Source of the DNA: Candidatus Rhodobacter oscarellae
GTDB taxonomy: Bacteria > Pseudomonadota > Alphaproteobacteria > Rhodobacterales > Rhodobacteraceae
DNA: 64,000 nucleotides
Direction: 5' to 3'
NCBI RefSeq assembly: GCF_001078595.1
Contig: NZ_LFTY01000002.1
Coordinates: 91,818 to 155,817, forward strand
Position 1 is the first letter of the stretch; every line of letters begins with the position of its first letter. The notes under the pieces are model-generated. The model ran no database searches and was not told the origin of the DNA. It worked only from the letters and a program-made list of their open reading frames with translations. A program made the position numbers and the translations under genes. Of this stretch, positions 36,493 to 48,066 are shown in pieces.

Positions 36493-36611
36493 CTCGCGCC
36501 AAGGACGGCTACACGCCCTAGGCAGCCCAGCCAGAGCACAATTAACAACTGAATCGACGAATTCTCGCAAACCGCATGGCCTCGCGTCGTCGCTCGGCAT
36601 AGACAGGCTGA

Positions 36612-37496
36612 ATGACGAAACTTGCCGAGAACTCCCGCGGGGCCCTCTTCATGATGGGGTCGATGGCCGCGTTCACCCTCAACGACGCTTGCATGAAGGG
36701 CCTCAGCGGCGAGCTGCCCCTGGCGCAGGCCATCTTCATGCGCGGCGTGCCGACAGTCGTGATGATGCTGGTACTCGCCTGGGCGCTCGGCCAGTTGCGC
36801 TTCGATTTCCCGGCCCGCGACCGCAAGCTGATTGCCATCCGAAACCTCACCGAGATTGGCGCCGCATACTTTTTCCTTACCGCGATCTTCAACATGCCCA
36901 TCGCGAACGCCACGGCGATCCTGCAGGTCCTGCCGTTGTCGATCACGCTCGGGGGGGCGCTGTTTCTGGGCGAGCAGGTGGGCCTGCGCCGCTGGACGGC
37001 CATTCTCGTGGGCTTCTTTGGGGTGCTGTTGATCGTGCGGCCAGGCTTCGATGGCTTCACCATCTATTCGCTCTACGTGCTGATCACGGTCTGCCTGGTG
37101 ACCATGCGGGACCTGCTGTCGCGCAAGATCTCTGCACAGGTGCCGACGCTCTTTGTGGCCCTGTCGAACGCGGTGTCAGTCACGGTGGCCTTTGGGCTGG
37201 TGACGCTGTTCACCGAGTGGCAGCCGGTCTCAGGCGGGGCGCTGCTGAACCTCGGCGCGGCCTCGGTGCTGATCATCGGCGCCTATTTTTGTGCGGTGTC
37301 GGCGATGCGGGTGGGCCAGGTGGCGGTGATTGCGCCATTCCGCTTTACCGCGCTTCTTTGGGCGCTGCTTCTGGGCGTTGTGGCCTTCGGAGAGCGGCCG
37401 GACGCCATCACCCTGCTTGGCGCGGGCATTGTGGTTGCGATGGGCGTCTACACGTTCTCGCGCGAGCGCGCGCTCGCGGGCCAACCATCCGCCTGA
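36612..37496 (+). CDS. DMT-superfamily (EamA) transporter
   Basis: A 294-aa inner-membrane protein with about ten hydrophobic helices in two EamA repeats, the second starting near residue 155. Signature pieces include FTLNDACMKGL at the start of the first repeat and VIAPFRFTALLWALLLGVVAFGE near the end of the second. These carriers usually export amino acids, nucleosides or other metabolites. The neighbours (rpoC and a glycosyltransferase-like gene) say nothing about the substrate. Start at ATG 36612; no strong Shine-Dalgarno. Confidence 0.85.
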   Translation: MTKLAENSRGALFMMGSMAAFTLNDACMKGLSGELPLAQAIFMRGVPTVVMMLVLAWALGQLRFDFPARDRKLIAIRNLTEIGAAYFFLTAIFNMPIANATAILQVLPLSITLGGALFLGEQVGLRRWTAILVGFFGVLLIVRPGFDGFTIYSLYVLITVCLVTMRDLLSRKISAQVPTLFVALSNAVSVTVAFGLVTLFTEWQPVSGGALLNLGAASVLIIGAYFCAVSAMRVGQVAVIAPFRFTALLWALLLGVVAFGERPDAITLLGAGIVVAMGVYTFSRERALAGQPSA

Positions 37497-37548
37497 TTGC
37501 CGCGCCGAGTGGCGCGGGGTAGGGTGCGGCAAACAAGGGCAGTAATTC

Positions 37549-38370
37549 ATGGCACGGCTGCAGATCCTCGGGCTACTTCGGTTCTCGTACCCCTCGATTT
37601 ACAATCAGAAGGGCCTGGACGATTTCGCAGCCCGGCGCGCCGAGCTATACGAACCCCGGCGGCTGGAACGCCGCCTGGTCTGGTTCGAGCACGTCGTCAT
37701 ACCCTGCCTGCGCGGCCAGACCGACCCAGACTTTCAGTGCCTGCTGCTGGTCGGGGATCAGTTGCCAGAGCCCTTCCGGGGGCGGCTTGTCGCCTTGGCG
37801 GATCAGGTCCCGCAGATCAAGGTTTGCTTTGAGGAGGAGGGCCAGAATCACCGCCAGGCAGTGAAGGCGCTGATGGACGGGCATTCCGACCCCGGGGCTG
37901 ATTTCGTGGCCGAGTTCCAGCTGGATGACGATGACGCCGTGCACCGCGAATTCATCGCCGAGACGCGGGCCCATCTGCCGCTGATGATGGGTCTCTTGGT
38001 GGACACGAACTGGGCCAGCCTGGATTTCAGCCGCGGGCTTGTGCTGCGCATGGACGCCAGCGGGCACGAGCTGCGCATGGCGCAATGCCGCCTATGGACG
38101 CCGGGGCTGGTGACCTTCCGCCCACCAAGCAAGTCCACGGTGCTGCGCCGGATCGACCACCTCAAGCTTTGGCAGCACATGCCCGTCATCAGCGTGCCAA
38201 AGCGCAACATGTTCCTACGCGGCGCCCATGAGGACAATGTCAGCAATTTTTCGAACCGTTGGGACCGGCATTGCACCGACGACGAGATCGGCAACCCCGC
38301 GCAGCTTCTACAGCGTGCCTTCGGCATCGACCTGGCCGCGATGCAGCGCGCGCGCAGCGCGGCGGGGTAG
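37549..38370 (+). CDS. Putative rhamnosyltransferase-family protein
   Basis: A 273-aa cytoplasmic protein resembling the putative rhamnosyltransferase family (PF11316-like). A VAEFQLDDDDAVHREFI stretch gives the acidic metal/nucleotide-sugar motif, and IPCLRGQTDPDFQCLLLVGD lies in the N-terminal Rossmann half. It probably transfers a sugar to a surface glycan. It is 52 nt after the DMT gene in the same direction. The stop codon forms the first three bases of a 14-nt tandem repeat. Donor and acceptor unknown. Confidence 0.65.
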   Translation: MARLQILGLLRFSYPSIYNQKGLDDFAARRAELYEPRRLERRLVWFEHVVIPCLRGQTDPDFQCLLLVGDQLPEPFRGRLVALADQVPQIKVCFEEEGQNHRQAVKALMDGHSDPGADFVAEFQLDDDDAVHREFIAETRAHLPLMMGLLVDTNWASLDFSRGLVLRMDASGHELRMAQCRLWTPGLVTFRPPSKSTVLRRIDHLKLWQHMPVISVPKRNMFLRGAHEDNVSNFSNRWDRHCTDDEIGNPAQLLQRAFGIDLAAMQRARSAAG

Positions 38371-38409
38371 GGCGGACAGGATGGGGCGGACAGGGTAGGG
38401 CGGACGGGC
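38368..38409 (+). repeat. Three tandem copies of a 14-nt unit
   Basis: Units of the form T(A/G)GGGCGGAC(A/G)GG(A/G/C) repeat at 38368, 38382 and 38396. The first unit contains the stop codon of the glycosyltransferase-like gene. The repeat looks like replication slippage and may vary between strains. Confidence 0.6.
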
Positions 38410-38462
38410 TAGCGTGACGGGCGCCGCGTTCACCATGCGCCGGGCGCGTCGCTCATACTGCG

Positions 38463-38491
38463 TTGACAAGGGGTCAGACTCACCCTATACG
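38463..38491 (+). promoter_or_regulatory. Promoter of the rpsL operon
   Basis: TTGACA (38463-38468), a 17-nt spacer and TATACG (38486-38491) form a near-consensus sigma-70 promoter 216 nt before rpsL. The transcript would have a leader of about 200 nt. The 38371-38706 interval holds no gene; besides this promoter and the tandem repeat nothing stands out. Confidence 0.65.
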
Positions 38492-38706
38492 GCGCGCACT
38501 TGGGCGGAGCGCTTCGCCCGATCCAAATCTTAAGTGGTCACGATCCAGGCCTAACCCGCCTCGATCCTCTGGAATTCCACCGCGACGCTCCCGCGCAAGG
38601 GAGCGGCTGCGGTTTTGGTGTTTTGCGGTTCGCGCAAGGCGCCGTCGAGAAGAAGCGTCCCGATGCGCGGGGCGAGTATTGACATAGTGCAACACGAGGA
38701 ACGTGC

Positions 38707-39078
38707 ATGCCAACGATTCAACAGCTGATCCGCAAGCCGCGGCAGCCAAAAGTAAAACGCTCGAAGTCCCTGCACCTCGAGAGCTGCCCGCAAAAGCGCG
38801 GCGTGTGCACCCGCGTGTACACCACCACGCCCAAGAAGCCGAACTCGGCCATGCGGAAGGTCGCCAAAGTGCGCCTGACCAACGGCTTCGAGGTGATCAG
38901 CTACATCCCCGGTGAGAGCCACAACCTCCAGGAGCACTCCGTTGTGCTGATCCGCGGCGGTCGTGTGAAAGACCTTCCCGGTGTGCGCTATCACATCCTG
39001 CGTGGTGTTCTGGATACCCAGGGCGTCAAAGACCGTAAGCAGCGTCGTTCGAAGTACGGCGCCAAGCGTCCGAAGTAA
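38707..39078 (+). CDS. rpsL: 30S ribosomal protein S12
   Basis: A 123-aa S12, of normal length. Conserved decoding-centre regions [17 protein letters not shown] and [17 protein letters not shown] are intact, with the lysines commonly mutated in streptomycin resistance present in the wild-type form. First gene of the rpsL-rpsG-fusA-tuf operon, 12 nt before rpsG. Confidence 0.97.
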   Translation: MPTIQQLIRKPRQPKVKRSKSLHLESCPQKRGVCTRVYTTTPKKPNSAMRKVAKVRLTNGFEVISYIPGESHNLQEHSVVLIRGGRVKDLPGVRYHILRGVLDTQGVKDRKQRRSKYGAKRPK

Positions 39079-39561
<483 letters not shown>

Positions 39562-39596
39562 CCGAACTCTCCTATTGACCTAGAGGCACCAGACCC

Positions 39597-41714
39597 ATGG
39601 CACGCGAATATCCTCTCGAGCTTTACCGCAACTTCGGCATCATGGCCCATATCGACGCAGGCAAGACCACCTGCTCGGAGCGGATCCTGTACTACACGGG
39701 CAAAGAGCATAACATCGGCGAGGTGCATGACGGCGCCGCAACCATGGACTGGATGGAGCAGGAGCAGGAGCGTGGCATCACGATCACCTCGGCGGCAACC
39801 ACCACCTTCTGGGAGCGCACCGAGGACGGCCAGAACGCCGAAAGCCCCAAGCACCGCTTGAACATCATCGACACCCCCGGCCACGTGGACTTCACCATCG
39901 AGGTGGAGCGCTCGCTGGCGGTGCTCGACGGTGCTGTTTGCGTGCTCGACGCCAACGCTGGCGTTGAGCCGCAGACCGAGACCGTTTGGCGCCAGGCCGA
40001 CCGCTACAAGGTTCCGCGGATGGTCTTCGTCAACAAGATGGACAAGATCGGCGCCGATTTCTTCAACTGTGTCGAGATGATCGAGGACCGCACCGGCGCC
40101 CGCGCCGTGCCGGTTGGCATCCCGATTGGGGCCGAGACCGAGCTTGAGGGCCTGATCGACCTGGTCACCATGGAAGAGTGGCTGTGGCAGGGCGAAGACC
40201 TTGGCGCGTCCTGGGTGAAAGCGCCCGTGCGTGACAGCCTCAAGGACATGGCCGACGAATGGCGCGGCAAGATGATCGAGGCCGCCGTCGAAGAAGACGA
40301 CGACGCGATGGAAGCCTACCTGGAAGGCGAAGAGCCCGACGTGCCTACCTTGCGCAAACTGCTGCGCAAGGGCACGCTGGCGATGAGCTTTGTGCCGGTT
40401 CTGGGTGGCTCTGCCTTTAAGAACAAGGGTGTGCAGCCCCTGCTGAACGCCGTGATCGACTACCTGCCCAGCCCGCTGGACGTGGTCGACTACATGGGCT
40501 TTAAGCCCGGCGACGAAGAAGAGACCCGTGACATCGCCCGCCGTGCGGATGACGACATGGCGTTCTCGGGCCTTGCGTTCAAGATCATGAACGACCCCTT
40601 CGTGGGCTCCCTTACCTTCACCCGGATCTACTCGGGCACGATGAACAAGGGCGACACCGTTCTGAACTCGACCAAGGGCAAGAAAGAGCGCATCGGTCGT
40701 ATGATGATGATGCACTCGATCAAGCGCGACGAGATCGAAGAGGCGTTTGCCGGCGACATCATCGCGCTGGCCGGTCTGAAGGACACCACCACGGGCGACA
40801 CTCTGTGCGATCAGAAAGAGCCGGTCGTGCTGGAGACGATGACCTTCCCCGATCCGGTGATCGAGATCGCGGTCGAGCCGAAGACCAAGAACGACCAAGA
40901 GAAGATGAGCCAGGGCCTGCAGCGTTTGGCTGCCGAGGACCCCTCCTTCCGCGTCGAGACCGACATGGAGAGCGGTCAGACCATCATGAAGGGCATGGGC
41001 GAACTTCACCTGGACATCCTGGTCGACCGCCTCAAGCGCGAGTTCAAGGTCGAGGCCAATATCGGTGCGCCACAGGTGGCCTATCGTGAGACGATCTCGA
41101 AAGAGGTCGAGCACACCTACACCCACAAGAAACAGTCGGGTGGTTCGGGTCAGTACGCCGAGGTGAAGATGATCATCACGCCGACCGAGGCGGGCGAGGG
41201 CTTCTCGTTCGAGAGCCGGATCGTCGGCGGTGCGGTGCCGAAGGAATACATCCCCGGTGTCGAAAAGGGCATCAAGTCGGTCATGGATAGCGGCCCGCTG
41301 GCTGGTTTCCCGGTCATCGACTTCAAGGTTGCTCTGGTGGACGGCAAGTTCCACGACGTGGACTCCAGCGTGCTGGCGTTTGAGATCGCCGGTCGTATGG
41401 GCATGCGTGAAGGCATGCGCATGGGCGGGGCCAAACTGCTTGAGCCGGTGATGAAGGTCGAAGTGATCACGCCGGAGGAATACACCGGTGGCATCATCGG
41501 CGACCTGACCTCGCGTCGTGGCCAGGTGAGCGGGCAGGAGCCGCGCGGCAACGCCGTTGCGATCAACGCCTTCGTGCCGCTGGCGAACATGTTCGGCTAC
41601 ATCAACAACCTGCGTTCCATGTCCTCGGGCCGCGCGCAGTTCACGATGCAGTTCGACCATTACGATCCGGTGCCGCAGAACATCAGCGAAGAAATCCAGG
41701 CGAAGTTCGCCTAA
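39597..41714 (+). CDS. fusA: Elongation factor G
   Basis: A 705-aa translational GTPase that drives ribosomal translocation. G1 [10 protein letters not shown]3 DTPGHVDF and G4 NKMDKIGAD are visible in the N-terminal G domain, followed by the domain IV sequence around [20 protein letters not shown]. It lies 35 nt after rpsG. Confidence 0.97.
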   Translation: MAREYPLELYRNFGIMAHIDAGKTTCSERILYYTGKEHNIGEVHDGAATMDWMEQEQERGITITSAATTTFWERTEDGQNAESPKHRLNIIDTPGHVDFTIEVERSLAVLDGAVCVLDANAGVEPQTETVWRQADRYKVPRMVFVNKMDKIGADFFNCVEMIEDRTGARAVPVGIPIGAETELEGLIDLVTMEEWLWQGEDLGASWVKAPVRDSLKDMADEWRGKMIEAAVEEDDDAMEAYLEGEEPDVPTLRKLLRKGTLAMSFVPVLGGSAFKNKGVQPLLNAVIDYLPSPLDVVDYMGFKPGDEEETRDIARRADDDMAFSGLAFKIMNDPFVGSLTFTRIYSGTMNKGDTVLNSTKGKKERIGRMMMMHSIKRDEIEEAFAGDIIALAGLKDTTTGDTLCDQKEPVVLETMTFPDPVIEIAVEPKTKNDQEKMSQGLQRLAAEDPSFRVETDMESGQTIMKGMGELHLDILVDRLKREFKVEANIGAPQVAYRETISKEVEHTYTHKKQSGGSGQYAEVKMIITPTEAGEGFSFESRIVGGAVPKEYIPGVEKGIKSVMDSGPLAGFPVIDFKVALVDGKFHDVDSSVLAFEIAGRMGMREGMRMGGAKLLEPVMKVEVITPEEYTGGIIGDLTSRRGQVSGQEPRGNAVAINAFVPLANMFGYINNLRSMSSGRAQFTMQFDHYDPVPQNISEEIQAKFA

Positions 41715-41731
41715 ACGAAACAACGGAATTT

Positions 41732-41752
41732 GGGTGGGGCAGTGCCCCACCC
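41732..41752. repeat. Palindrome in the fusA-tuf spacer
   Basis: A 21-bp inverted repeat with arm GGGTGGGGC and a 3-nt loop, 18 nt after the fusA stop. It has no U-run. It resembles the GATGGGGT and GGTGGGCA palindromes elsewhere in the window but lacks the CTAC tail. It could modulate read-through into tuf, which must be made in excess. Confidence 0.5.
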
Positions 41753-41774
41753 CTCTGAACAAGAGGAGGCCATC

Positions 41775-42950
<1,176 letters not shown>

Positions 42951-43109
42951 CAGCGGGGCTTCCTCGCGCCCCGGGCGGGTCACCCCGCCCAACGGGCACT
43001 CCTCGGCCGGCGATGCCGCCCAGCAGGGCGGCGGAGCAGCCACACTATAGAAACCGGTTCGACGAGGGGCGGAGCGCCCGCCCCTCCTCTCAACTGAAAG
43101 GAAAACAAA

Positions 43110-43424
43110 ATGGCCATCCAAAGCCAAAACATTCGGATCCGCCTTAAGGCGTTCGATTACCGGGTTCTCGACGCGTCGACCCAGGAAATCGTGAACACCG
43201 CCAAGCGGACCGGCGCCCAGGTGCGCGGGCCCATCCCGCTGCCCAACAAGATCGAGAAATTCACGGTCTTGCGCGGCCCCCACGTGGACAAGAAGTCCCG
43301 TGATCAGTGGGAAATCCGGACGCATAAGCGCCTGCTCGACATCGTGGACCCGACGCCGCAGACCGTGGACGCGCTGATGAAGCTCGACCTCGCCGCGGGC
43401 GTCGACGTGCAGATCTCGGTCTAA
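43110..43424 (+). CDS. rpsJ: 30S ribosomal protein S10
   Basis: A 104-aa S10 (with a role also in NusB-dependent antitermination). The start [20 protein letters not shown] follows AAAGGAAAAC. It opens the S10 block 159 nt after tuf; that spacer has GC-rich inverted repeats but no clear U-run, so co-transcription from tuf is possible. Confidence 0.96.
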   Translation: MAIQSQNIRIRLKAFDYRVLDASTQEIVNTAKRTGAQVRGPIPLPNKIEKFTVLRGPHVDKKSRDQWEIRTHKRLLDIVDPTPQTVDALMKLDLAAGVDVQISV

Positions 43425-43439
43425 GGGGGGCAAACAGAC

Positions 43440-44183
43440 ATGCGCTCTGGTGTTATCGCGAAGAAGGTCGGCATGACCCGGCTCTTCATGGAGGACGGAA
43501 AGCAGATCCCTGTGACCGTGCTTCAGTTGGACAAATTGCAGGTGGTCGCTCAGCGCACCGCCGAGAAGGACGGCTACACCGCCGTGCAGCTCGGCGCGGG
43601 CTCGGCGAAGGCCAAGCGGACCTCGCAGGCCATGCGTGGGCACTTCGCCGCGGCGAAGGTAGAGCCCAAGCGGAAGGTCGCAGAGTTCCGGGTCGCCCCT
43701 GAGAACCTCATCGAAGTGGGCGCCGAGATCTCGGCGGATCACTACCTGGCCGGTCAATTCGTGGATGTCTCTGGCACCTCGATCGGTAAGGGCTTTGCCG
43801 GTGCGATGAAGCGGCACAACTTCGGCGGGCTGCGCGCCTCGCACGGCGTGTCGATCAGCCACCGCTCGCACGGCTCGACGGGCCAGTGTCAGGACCCCGG
43901 TCGGGTGTTCAAGGGCAAGAAGATGGCGGGCCACATGGGCGCGGCCAAGGTCACCACGCAGAACCTGCAGGTGGTCAAGACCGACGCCGACCGCGGCCTG
44001 ATCATGATCAAGGGCGCCGTGCCCGGATCAAAGGGCGGCTGGGTGACGATCAAGGACGCGGTTAAGAAATCCGCGCCCGCCGATCTGCCGACCCCTGCCG
44101 GGCTGAAATCCGACGCCGCTCCGGTTGCCGAGGCGCCCGCCGAGGCCGCCGCACAAGAAGGAGGCGAGGCCAATGAAAGCTGA
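43440..44183 (+). CDS. rplC: 50S ribosomal protein L3
   Basis: A 247-aa L3, longer than the 209 residues of Escherichia coli because of an Ala/Pro/Glu-rich C-terminal tail of about 35 residues, common in alphaproteobacteria. The core motif [21 protein letters not shown] and [19 protein letters not shown] are intact; the Gln that PrmB methylates lies in STGQCQDPG. Its end overlaps rplD by 11 nt. Confidence 0.97.
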   Translation: MRSGVIAKKVGMTRLFMEDGKQIPVTVLQLDKLQVVAQRTAEKDGYTAVQLGAGSAKAKRTSQAMRGHFAAAKVEPKRKVAEFRVAPENLIEVGAEISADHYLAGQFVDVSGTSIGKGFAGAMKRHNFGGLRASHGVSISHRSHGSTGQCQDPGRVFKGKKMAGHMGAAKVTTQNLQVVKTDADRGLIMIKGAVPGSKGGWVTIKDAVKKSAPADLPTPAGLKSDAAPVAEAPAEAAAQEGGEANES

Positions 44184-44790
44184 TGCCATCAAACTGGACG
44201 GCGGCAAGGCCGGGTCGGTTGACCTGGACGACGCCATCTTTGGGCTGGAGCCGCGCGCGGACATCCTGCACCGCGTGGTGCGCTGGCAGCGCAACAAGGC
44301 GCAGGCCGGTACGCACAAGGTGAAGACCCGGTCCGAGACCAGCTACTCGACGAAGAAGATCTACCGCCAGAAGGGCACCGGTGGCGCACGCCACGGCGAC
44401 CGGAACGCGCCGATCTTCCGCAAGGGCGGCATCTACAAGGGCCCGACCCCGCGTAGCCATGCCCACGACCTGCCCAAGAAGTTCCGCAAGCTGGGGCTCA
44501 AGCACGCGCTGAGCGCCAAGGCGCAGGCGGGCGAACTGGTGGTGATCGAGAGCGCCGAGAGCGACGGCAAGACCTCGGTCCTGGCCAAGCAGATGCGCGA
44601 GCTGGGCTGGAAGAAGGCCCTGATCATCGACGGCGCCGCCGTGAACGAGGGCTTCGCCAAGGCCGCCGCCAATATCGACGGCCTGGACGTGCTGCCCTCG
44701 ATGGGCGCCAACGTGTATGACATCCTCAAGCGCGAGACCCTGGTCTTGACGAAGGCGGGTGTCGAAGCTCTGGAGGCTCGACTGAAATGA
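44173..44790 (+). CDS. rplD: 50S ribosomal protein L4
   Basis: A 205-aa L4. The ATG at 44173 ([11 protein letters not shown]) lies within the end of rplC, preceded by AAGGAGG. The tunnel-lining loop [19 protein letters not shown] is present. In Escherichia coli L4 autoregulates the S10 operon; whether it does here is unknown. It overlaps rplW by 4 nt. Confidence 0.96.
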   Translation: MKADAIKLDGGKAGSVDLDDAIFGLEPRADILHRVVRWQRNKAQAGTHKVKTRSETSYSTKKIYRQKGTGGARHGDRNAPIFRKGGIYKGPTPRSHAHDLPKKFRKLGLKHALSAKAQAGELVVIESAESDGKTSVLAKQMRELGWKKALIIDGAAVNEGFAKAAANIDGLDVLPSMGANVYDILKRETLVLTKAGVEALEARLK

Positions 44791-45083
44791 GCGCAGAACC
44801 CAAGCACTACGACACGATCCGCAAGCCGATCATCACCGAGAAGGCCACCATGGCGTCCGAGAACGGCGCGGTTGTCTTCGAGGTGGCGATGGAGGCCAAC
44901 AAGCCCGCCATCAAGGAGGCCATCGAGGCGCTCTTTGGCGTCAAGGTGAAGGCGGTGAACACCACCATCACCAAGGGCAAGCATAAGCGGTTCCGCGGGC
45001 GCCTCGGCACCCGCAAGGACGTCAAGAAGGCCTATGTGACGCTCGAAGAGGGCAACACGATCGACGTGTCCACCGGTCTCTAG
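44787..45083 (+). CDS. rplW: 50S ribosomal protein L23
   Basis: A 98-aa L23, at the tunnel exit where trigger factor and SRP dock. The start [20 protein letters not shown] overlaps the rplD stop (ATGA). Unusually, rplB does not follow: a REP-like palindrome, a terminator and a foreign-looking gene separate them by about 1.47 kb. Confidence 0.96.
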   Translation: MSAEPKHYDTIRKPIITEKATMASENGAVVFEVAMEANKPAIKEAIEALFGVKVKAVNTTITKGKHKRFRGRLGTRKDVKKAYVTLEEGNTIDVSTGL

Positions 45084-45090
45084 GCCGGGC

Positions 45091-45113
45091 GATGGGGTCA
45101 AACCCCATCCTAC
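45091..45113 (-). repeat. REP-like palindrome with GTAG tail
   Basis: GATGGGGT and ACCCCATC flank a CAA loop, then CTAC follows. On the minus strand this is GTAG plus a hairpin, the same unit as in the array at 51083-51241. It lies 8 nt after the rplW stop and just before the terminator. Confidence 0.6.
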
Positions 45114-45123
45114 GAAATCAGAG

Positions 45124-45154
45124 AGGCCCTCGCGTGAAGCGGGGGCCTTTTTTT
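45124..45154 (+). terminator. Rho-independent terminator after rplW
   Basis: Stem arms GGCCCTCGC and GCGGGGGCC (one G-U pair), 5-nt loop, followed by seven T residues. It would end the rpsJ-rplW transcript, so the rplB half needs its own promoter or read-through. Confidence 0.85.
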
Positions 45155-45167
45155 GCTTTACCGGCGC

Positions 45168-45365
45168 TTAATGGTCGCCATGCCCGTGTTCGCGGTGGAT
45201 CGCAGAGATGGCCACGGTGGCGCTATAACCCGGCACGGGCCCGCCTTTGGTCATCGAGATGTCTCCGCCGGTTTTGATCACCTCATAAGAGACAAACTTC
45301 ACAAATTCCTCGTGGTGATTGTCCCAGCCGCCCTTAACGGCGTTTCTGGCCTGGGAATGCGGCAT
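45168..45365 (-). CDS. Short hypothetical or gene fragment
   Basis: A minus-strand frame of about 66 codons from the ATG at 45365, ending HREHGHGDH. The tail is His-rich. No family is recognised, and no Shine-Dalgarno precedes the start. It lies in the interruption between rplW and rplB, in the opposite direction to its neighbours. It may be the 3' end of a lost gene or a spurious frame. Confidence 0.2.
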   Translation of the reverse strand: MPHSQARNAVKGGWDNHHEEFVKFVSYEVIKTGGDISMTKGGPVPGYSATVAISAIHREHGHGDH

Positions 45366-45385
45366 CCGACATACGCACGGCTGGC

Positions 45386-46159
45386 ATGATTGCTTTATTG
45401 CGCCGATTGACAATTGCTAGTTGTGAGCGTCATAGCATACCAATTGCGGAATGTAGGCTGAGGGGAATTGATGTGGCGGAAGTGGCAAATACTGGAGTAA
45501 TGCAAGGCTGGGGGGCGTTGCAACGGGACAACCCCTGGCCGGAATTTGAATGGGGGAGCGTTGAATCATTTTCGCTGGCTCTGGACGGTGGTGGCAGGCA
45601 TCTGGTTACGGACAAAATCAAGGAAAATCCGGACGGCATACTCGTGGAAATTGGCACTTTTTTGGGTGGATCCGCAATTCGATGGCTCAATGCGTCGGAC
45701 CGTCTTCGTGTAATTGGGGTCGACCCATGGGGCGGTAATTGGGGTCCCTATGTCGAACAGATGAAGACGCATCCGAGTTTTCTGAAACACTTGCCAGAAG
45801 GCCGTGATATTCTCGAGATTGCGAGCGCTATTAGGAAGCATGGAAACTTTTGTATCGCGCTGAACAATTTGAGGAAATTCAAGGATCGTTTCATTCCCGT
45901 CAGGCAAAAATCCCCGGACGTGTTTGACGATCTTAAACGCCGCGGAATCAAGCCTGACATAATCTATATAGACGCCTTCAAGACCCCGGAGGATTTGGAC
46001 GCTGCCTTTGCCGCGTTCCCAAACGCCGTTTTGTGCGGTGATGACTGGGATTGGCGTAACGAAGAAGGGGTTTTTCAGATGCGGGATAACGTCAACAGGT
46101 TTTCTCAGAAGCACCGCAAAGAAGTGGTCGCGGTAGGGGCAACGTGGTTGCTGAAATGA
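45386..46159 (+). CDS. Class I SAM methyltransferase-like protein, foreign-looking
   Basis: A 257-aa protein with a Rossmann-like methyltransferase core: ILVEIGTFLGGSAIRWL (motif I, about residues 85-101), VIGVDPWGG (motif II acidic residue) and PDIIYIDAFKTPEDLDAAF, resembling the Methyltransf_24 type found with glycan genes. The DNA is clearly more AT-rich than the ribosomal genes around it. It sits between rplW and rplB, splitting the S10 operon. The start is uncertain; a later ATG at about residue 39 is possible. The substrate is unknown. Confidence 0.6.
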   Translation: MIALLRRLTIASCERHSIPIAECRLRGIDVAEVANTGVMQGWGALQRDNPWPEFEWGSVESFSLALDGGGRHLVTDKIKENPDGILVEIGTFLGGSAIRWLNASDRLRVIGVDPWGGNWGPYVEQMKTHPSFLKHLPEGRDILEIASAIRKHGNFCIALNNLRKFKDRFIPVRQKSPDVFDDLKRRGIKPDIIYIDAFKTPEDLDAAFAAFPNAVLCGDDWDWRNEEGVFQMRDNVNRFSQKHRKEVVAVGATWLLK

Positions 46160-46557
46160 CGCTTATGGTTGCGCCAAGGCCTTGTATCTCAGGACGTTCT
46201 GCCCGCGCGCATAGAGTTTCGCGGTCAATATCCCTAAGGATGTCGCCCACCACCCGGCGGGAACAGGCCCGAATAATCGACAGGTAGAAATGTCACGCAC
46301 ATAAGTCCCGGCTGCCCGATCTCCTGACCCCGGCGAGTCAGATGCAAGGCCAAGGATAGACACCCGATGCCAGCGCCAAAAAACCGTTTGAACCTATAGA
46401 CACCCCCACCCGACCCCGCTATACCGCATCCGTCTAGCCGCCCCGGATTCGTCCGGGGCTGTTTGGTTTTCGAATTTGGGGACCTTCGGGGCCCTTTAAC
46501 ATAGGCGGGTCGGCTTTCTAACATGGCCCGCCGTCTAGCTAACGGAAGAGAGCAAGC
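46160..46557 (+). promoter_or_regulatory. Leader region of the rplB block
   Basis: No gene is seen in these 398 bp. Two hairpins stand out. One (46440-46459) has an 8-bp GCCCCGGA stem closed by a UUCG tetraloop and followed by a T-rich stretch; it could be a terminator or attenuator. The other (46504-46532) pairs GGCGGGTC with GGCCCGCC 26 nt before rplB. Because a terminator separates rplW from this block, a new promoter should lie here; none was found with confidence. Confidence 0.5.
46440..46459 (+). terminator. UUCG-loop hairpin, terminator or attenuator
   Basis: A perfect 8-bp GC-rich stem (GCCCCGGA) with a TTCG loop, followed by TGTTTGGTTTT. It lies 281 nt after the methyltransferase stop and 99 nt before rplB. 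The T-run is interrupted, so an attenuator in the rplB leader is as likely as a terminator. Confidence 0.55.
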
Positions 46558-47400
46558 ATGGCACTCAAGTCGTACAAACCTACGACGCCTGGCCAGCGCG
46601 GGCTGGTGCTGATCGACCGTTCGGAGCTTTGGAAAGGCCGCCCGGTCAAGTCCCTCACTGAGGGTCTGACCAAGAAGGCGGGCCGGAACAACACCGGACG
46701 GATCACGATGCGCCGCCGCGGCGGTGGGGCGAAACGCCTCTACAGAATCGTGGACTTCAAGCGTCGCAAGTTCGACGTCGCCGCCACGGTTGAACGCATC
46801 GAATATGACCCGAACCGCACCGCGTTCATCGCGCTGGTGAAGTACGAGGACGGCGAGCAGGCCTATATCCTGGCCCCGCAGCGCCTCGCGATCGGCGATC
46901 AGGTCGTGGCCTCCGAGAAGGCCGACATCAAGCCGGGCAACGCCATGCCCTTCAGCGGCATGCCCATCGGTACCATCGTCCATAACGTGGAGATGAAGCC
47001 GGGCAAGGGCGGGCAGATCGCTCGCGCGGCGGGCACCTACGCGCAGTTCGTGGGCCGTGATGGCTCCTACGCGCAGATCCGCCTCAGCTCTGGCGAGCTG
47101 CGCCTGGTGCGCCAGGAATGCATGGCCACCGTGGGCGCCGTGTCGAACCCCGACAACTCCAACCAGAACCTCGGCAAGGCCGGTCGCGTGCGCCACATGG
47201 GCAAGCGTCCCAGCGTGCGAGGCGTGGTCATGAACCCGGTCGATCACCCGCATGGCGGCGGTGAGGGCCGGACCTCGGGCGGCCGCCACCCGGTCACCCC
47301 ATGGGGCGTCCCCACCAAGGGCAAGCGCACCCGGAACAAGAACAAAGCGTCCAGCAAGCTGATCATCCGCTCGCGTCACGCCAAGAAGAAAGGGCGCTAG
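46558..47400 (+). CDS. rplB: 50S ribosomal protein L2
   Basis: A 280-aa L2, needed for subunit joining and peptidyl transfer. [20 protein letters not shown] at the start and the conserved [21 protein letters not shown] with the functional His are intact. GGAAGAGAG precedes the ATG. It begins the second half of the interrupted S10 operon, 4 nt before rpsS. Confidence 0.97.
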   Translation: MALKSYKPTTPGQRGLVLIDRSELWKGRPVKSLTEGLTKKAGRNNTGRITMRRRGGGAKRLYRIVDFKRRKFDVAATVERIEYDPNRTAFIALVKYEDGEQAYILAPQRLAIGDQVVASEKADIKPGNAMPFSGMPIGTIVHNVEMKPGKGGQIARAAGTYAQFVGRDGSYAQIRLSSGELRLVRQECMATVGAVSNPDNSNQNLGKAGRVRHMGKRPSVRGVVMNPVDHPHGGGEGRTSGGRHPVTPWGVPTKGKRTRNKNKASSKLIIRSRHAKKKGR

Positions 47401-47403
47401 AAC

Positions 47404-47682
47404 ATGAGCCGCTCTGTTTGGAAGGGCCCCTTCGTCGACAGCTATGTCCTGAAGAAGGCCGAGAAGACCCGCGAGTCGGGCCGCAACGAGGTCATCAAGA
47501 TCTGGTCGCGCCGCTCCACCATCCTGCCGCAATTCGTTGGGCTCACCTTCGGTGTGTACAACGGCCGCAAGCACATCCCGGTGAACGTCTCCGAGGATAT
47601 GATCGGGCAGAAATTCGGCGAGTACAGCCCGACGCGCACCTATTACGGTCACGCGGCGGACAAGAAAGCGAAGAGGAAGTAA
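47404..47682 (+). CDS. rpsS: 30S ribosomal protein S19
   Basis: A 92-aa S19 of the 30S head, paired with S13. [20 protein letters not shown] and [16 protein letters not shown] are characteristic. Spacing to both neighbours is 3 nt. Confidence 0.97.
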   Translation: MSRSVWKGPFVDSYVLKKAEKTRESGRNEVIKIWSRRSTILPQFVGLTFGVYNGRKHIPVNVSEDMIGQKFGEYSPTRTYYGHAADKKAKRK

Positions 47683-47685
47683 GCC

Positions 47686-48066
47686 ATGGGCAAGGATAAA
47701 AATCCCCGCCGCGTGGCGGATAACGAGGCGATGGCGAAACTGCGCATGCTCAAAACGAGCCCGCAGAAGCTGAACCTTCTGGCGGCGCTGATCCGCGGCA
47801 AGAAGGTCGAGCGCGCGCTCAACGACCTGACCTTCTCGAAAAAGCGCGTCGCGCTGGACGTCAAGAAGTGCCTGCAGTCCGCGATCGCGAACGCCGAGAA
47901 CAACCACAACCTGGACGTGGACGAGCTGATCGTTGCCGAGGCCTGGGTGGGCAAGAACCTCACCATGAAGCGCGGTCGCCCGCGTGCCCGGGGCCGCTAT
48001 GGCCGCATCGTGAAGCCGTTCGCGGAGCTGACAATCAAGGTCCGCCAGGTCGAGGAGCAAGCCTAA
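47686..48066 (+). CDS. rplV: 50S ribosomal protein L22
   Basis: A 126-aa L22. The tunnel-loop sequence [18 protein letters not shown] carries the beta-hairpin where macrolide-resistance changes occur; it looks wild type. The stop overlaps the rpsC start by 1 nt. Confidence 0.97.
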   Translation: MGKDKNPRRVADNEAMAKLRMLKTSPQKLNLLAALIRGKKVERALNDLTFSKKRVALDVKKCLQSAIANAENNHNLDVDELIVAEAWVGKNLTMKRGRPRARGRYGRIVKPFAELTIKVRQVEEQA

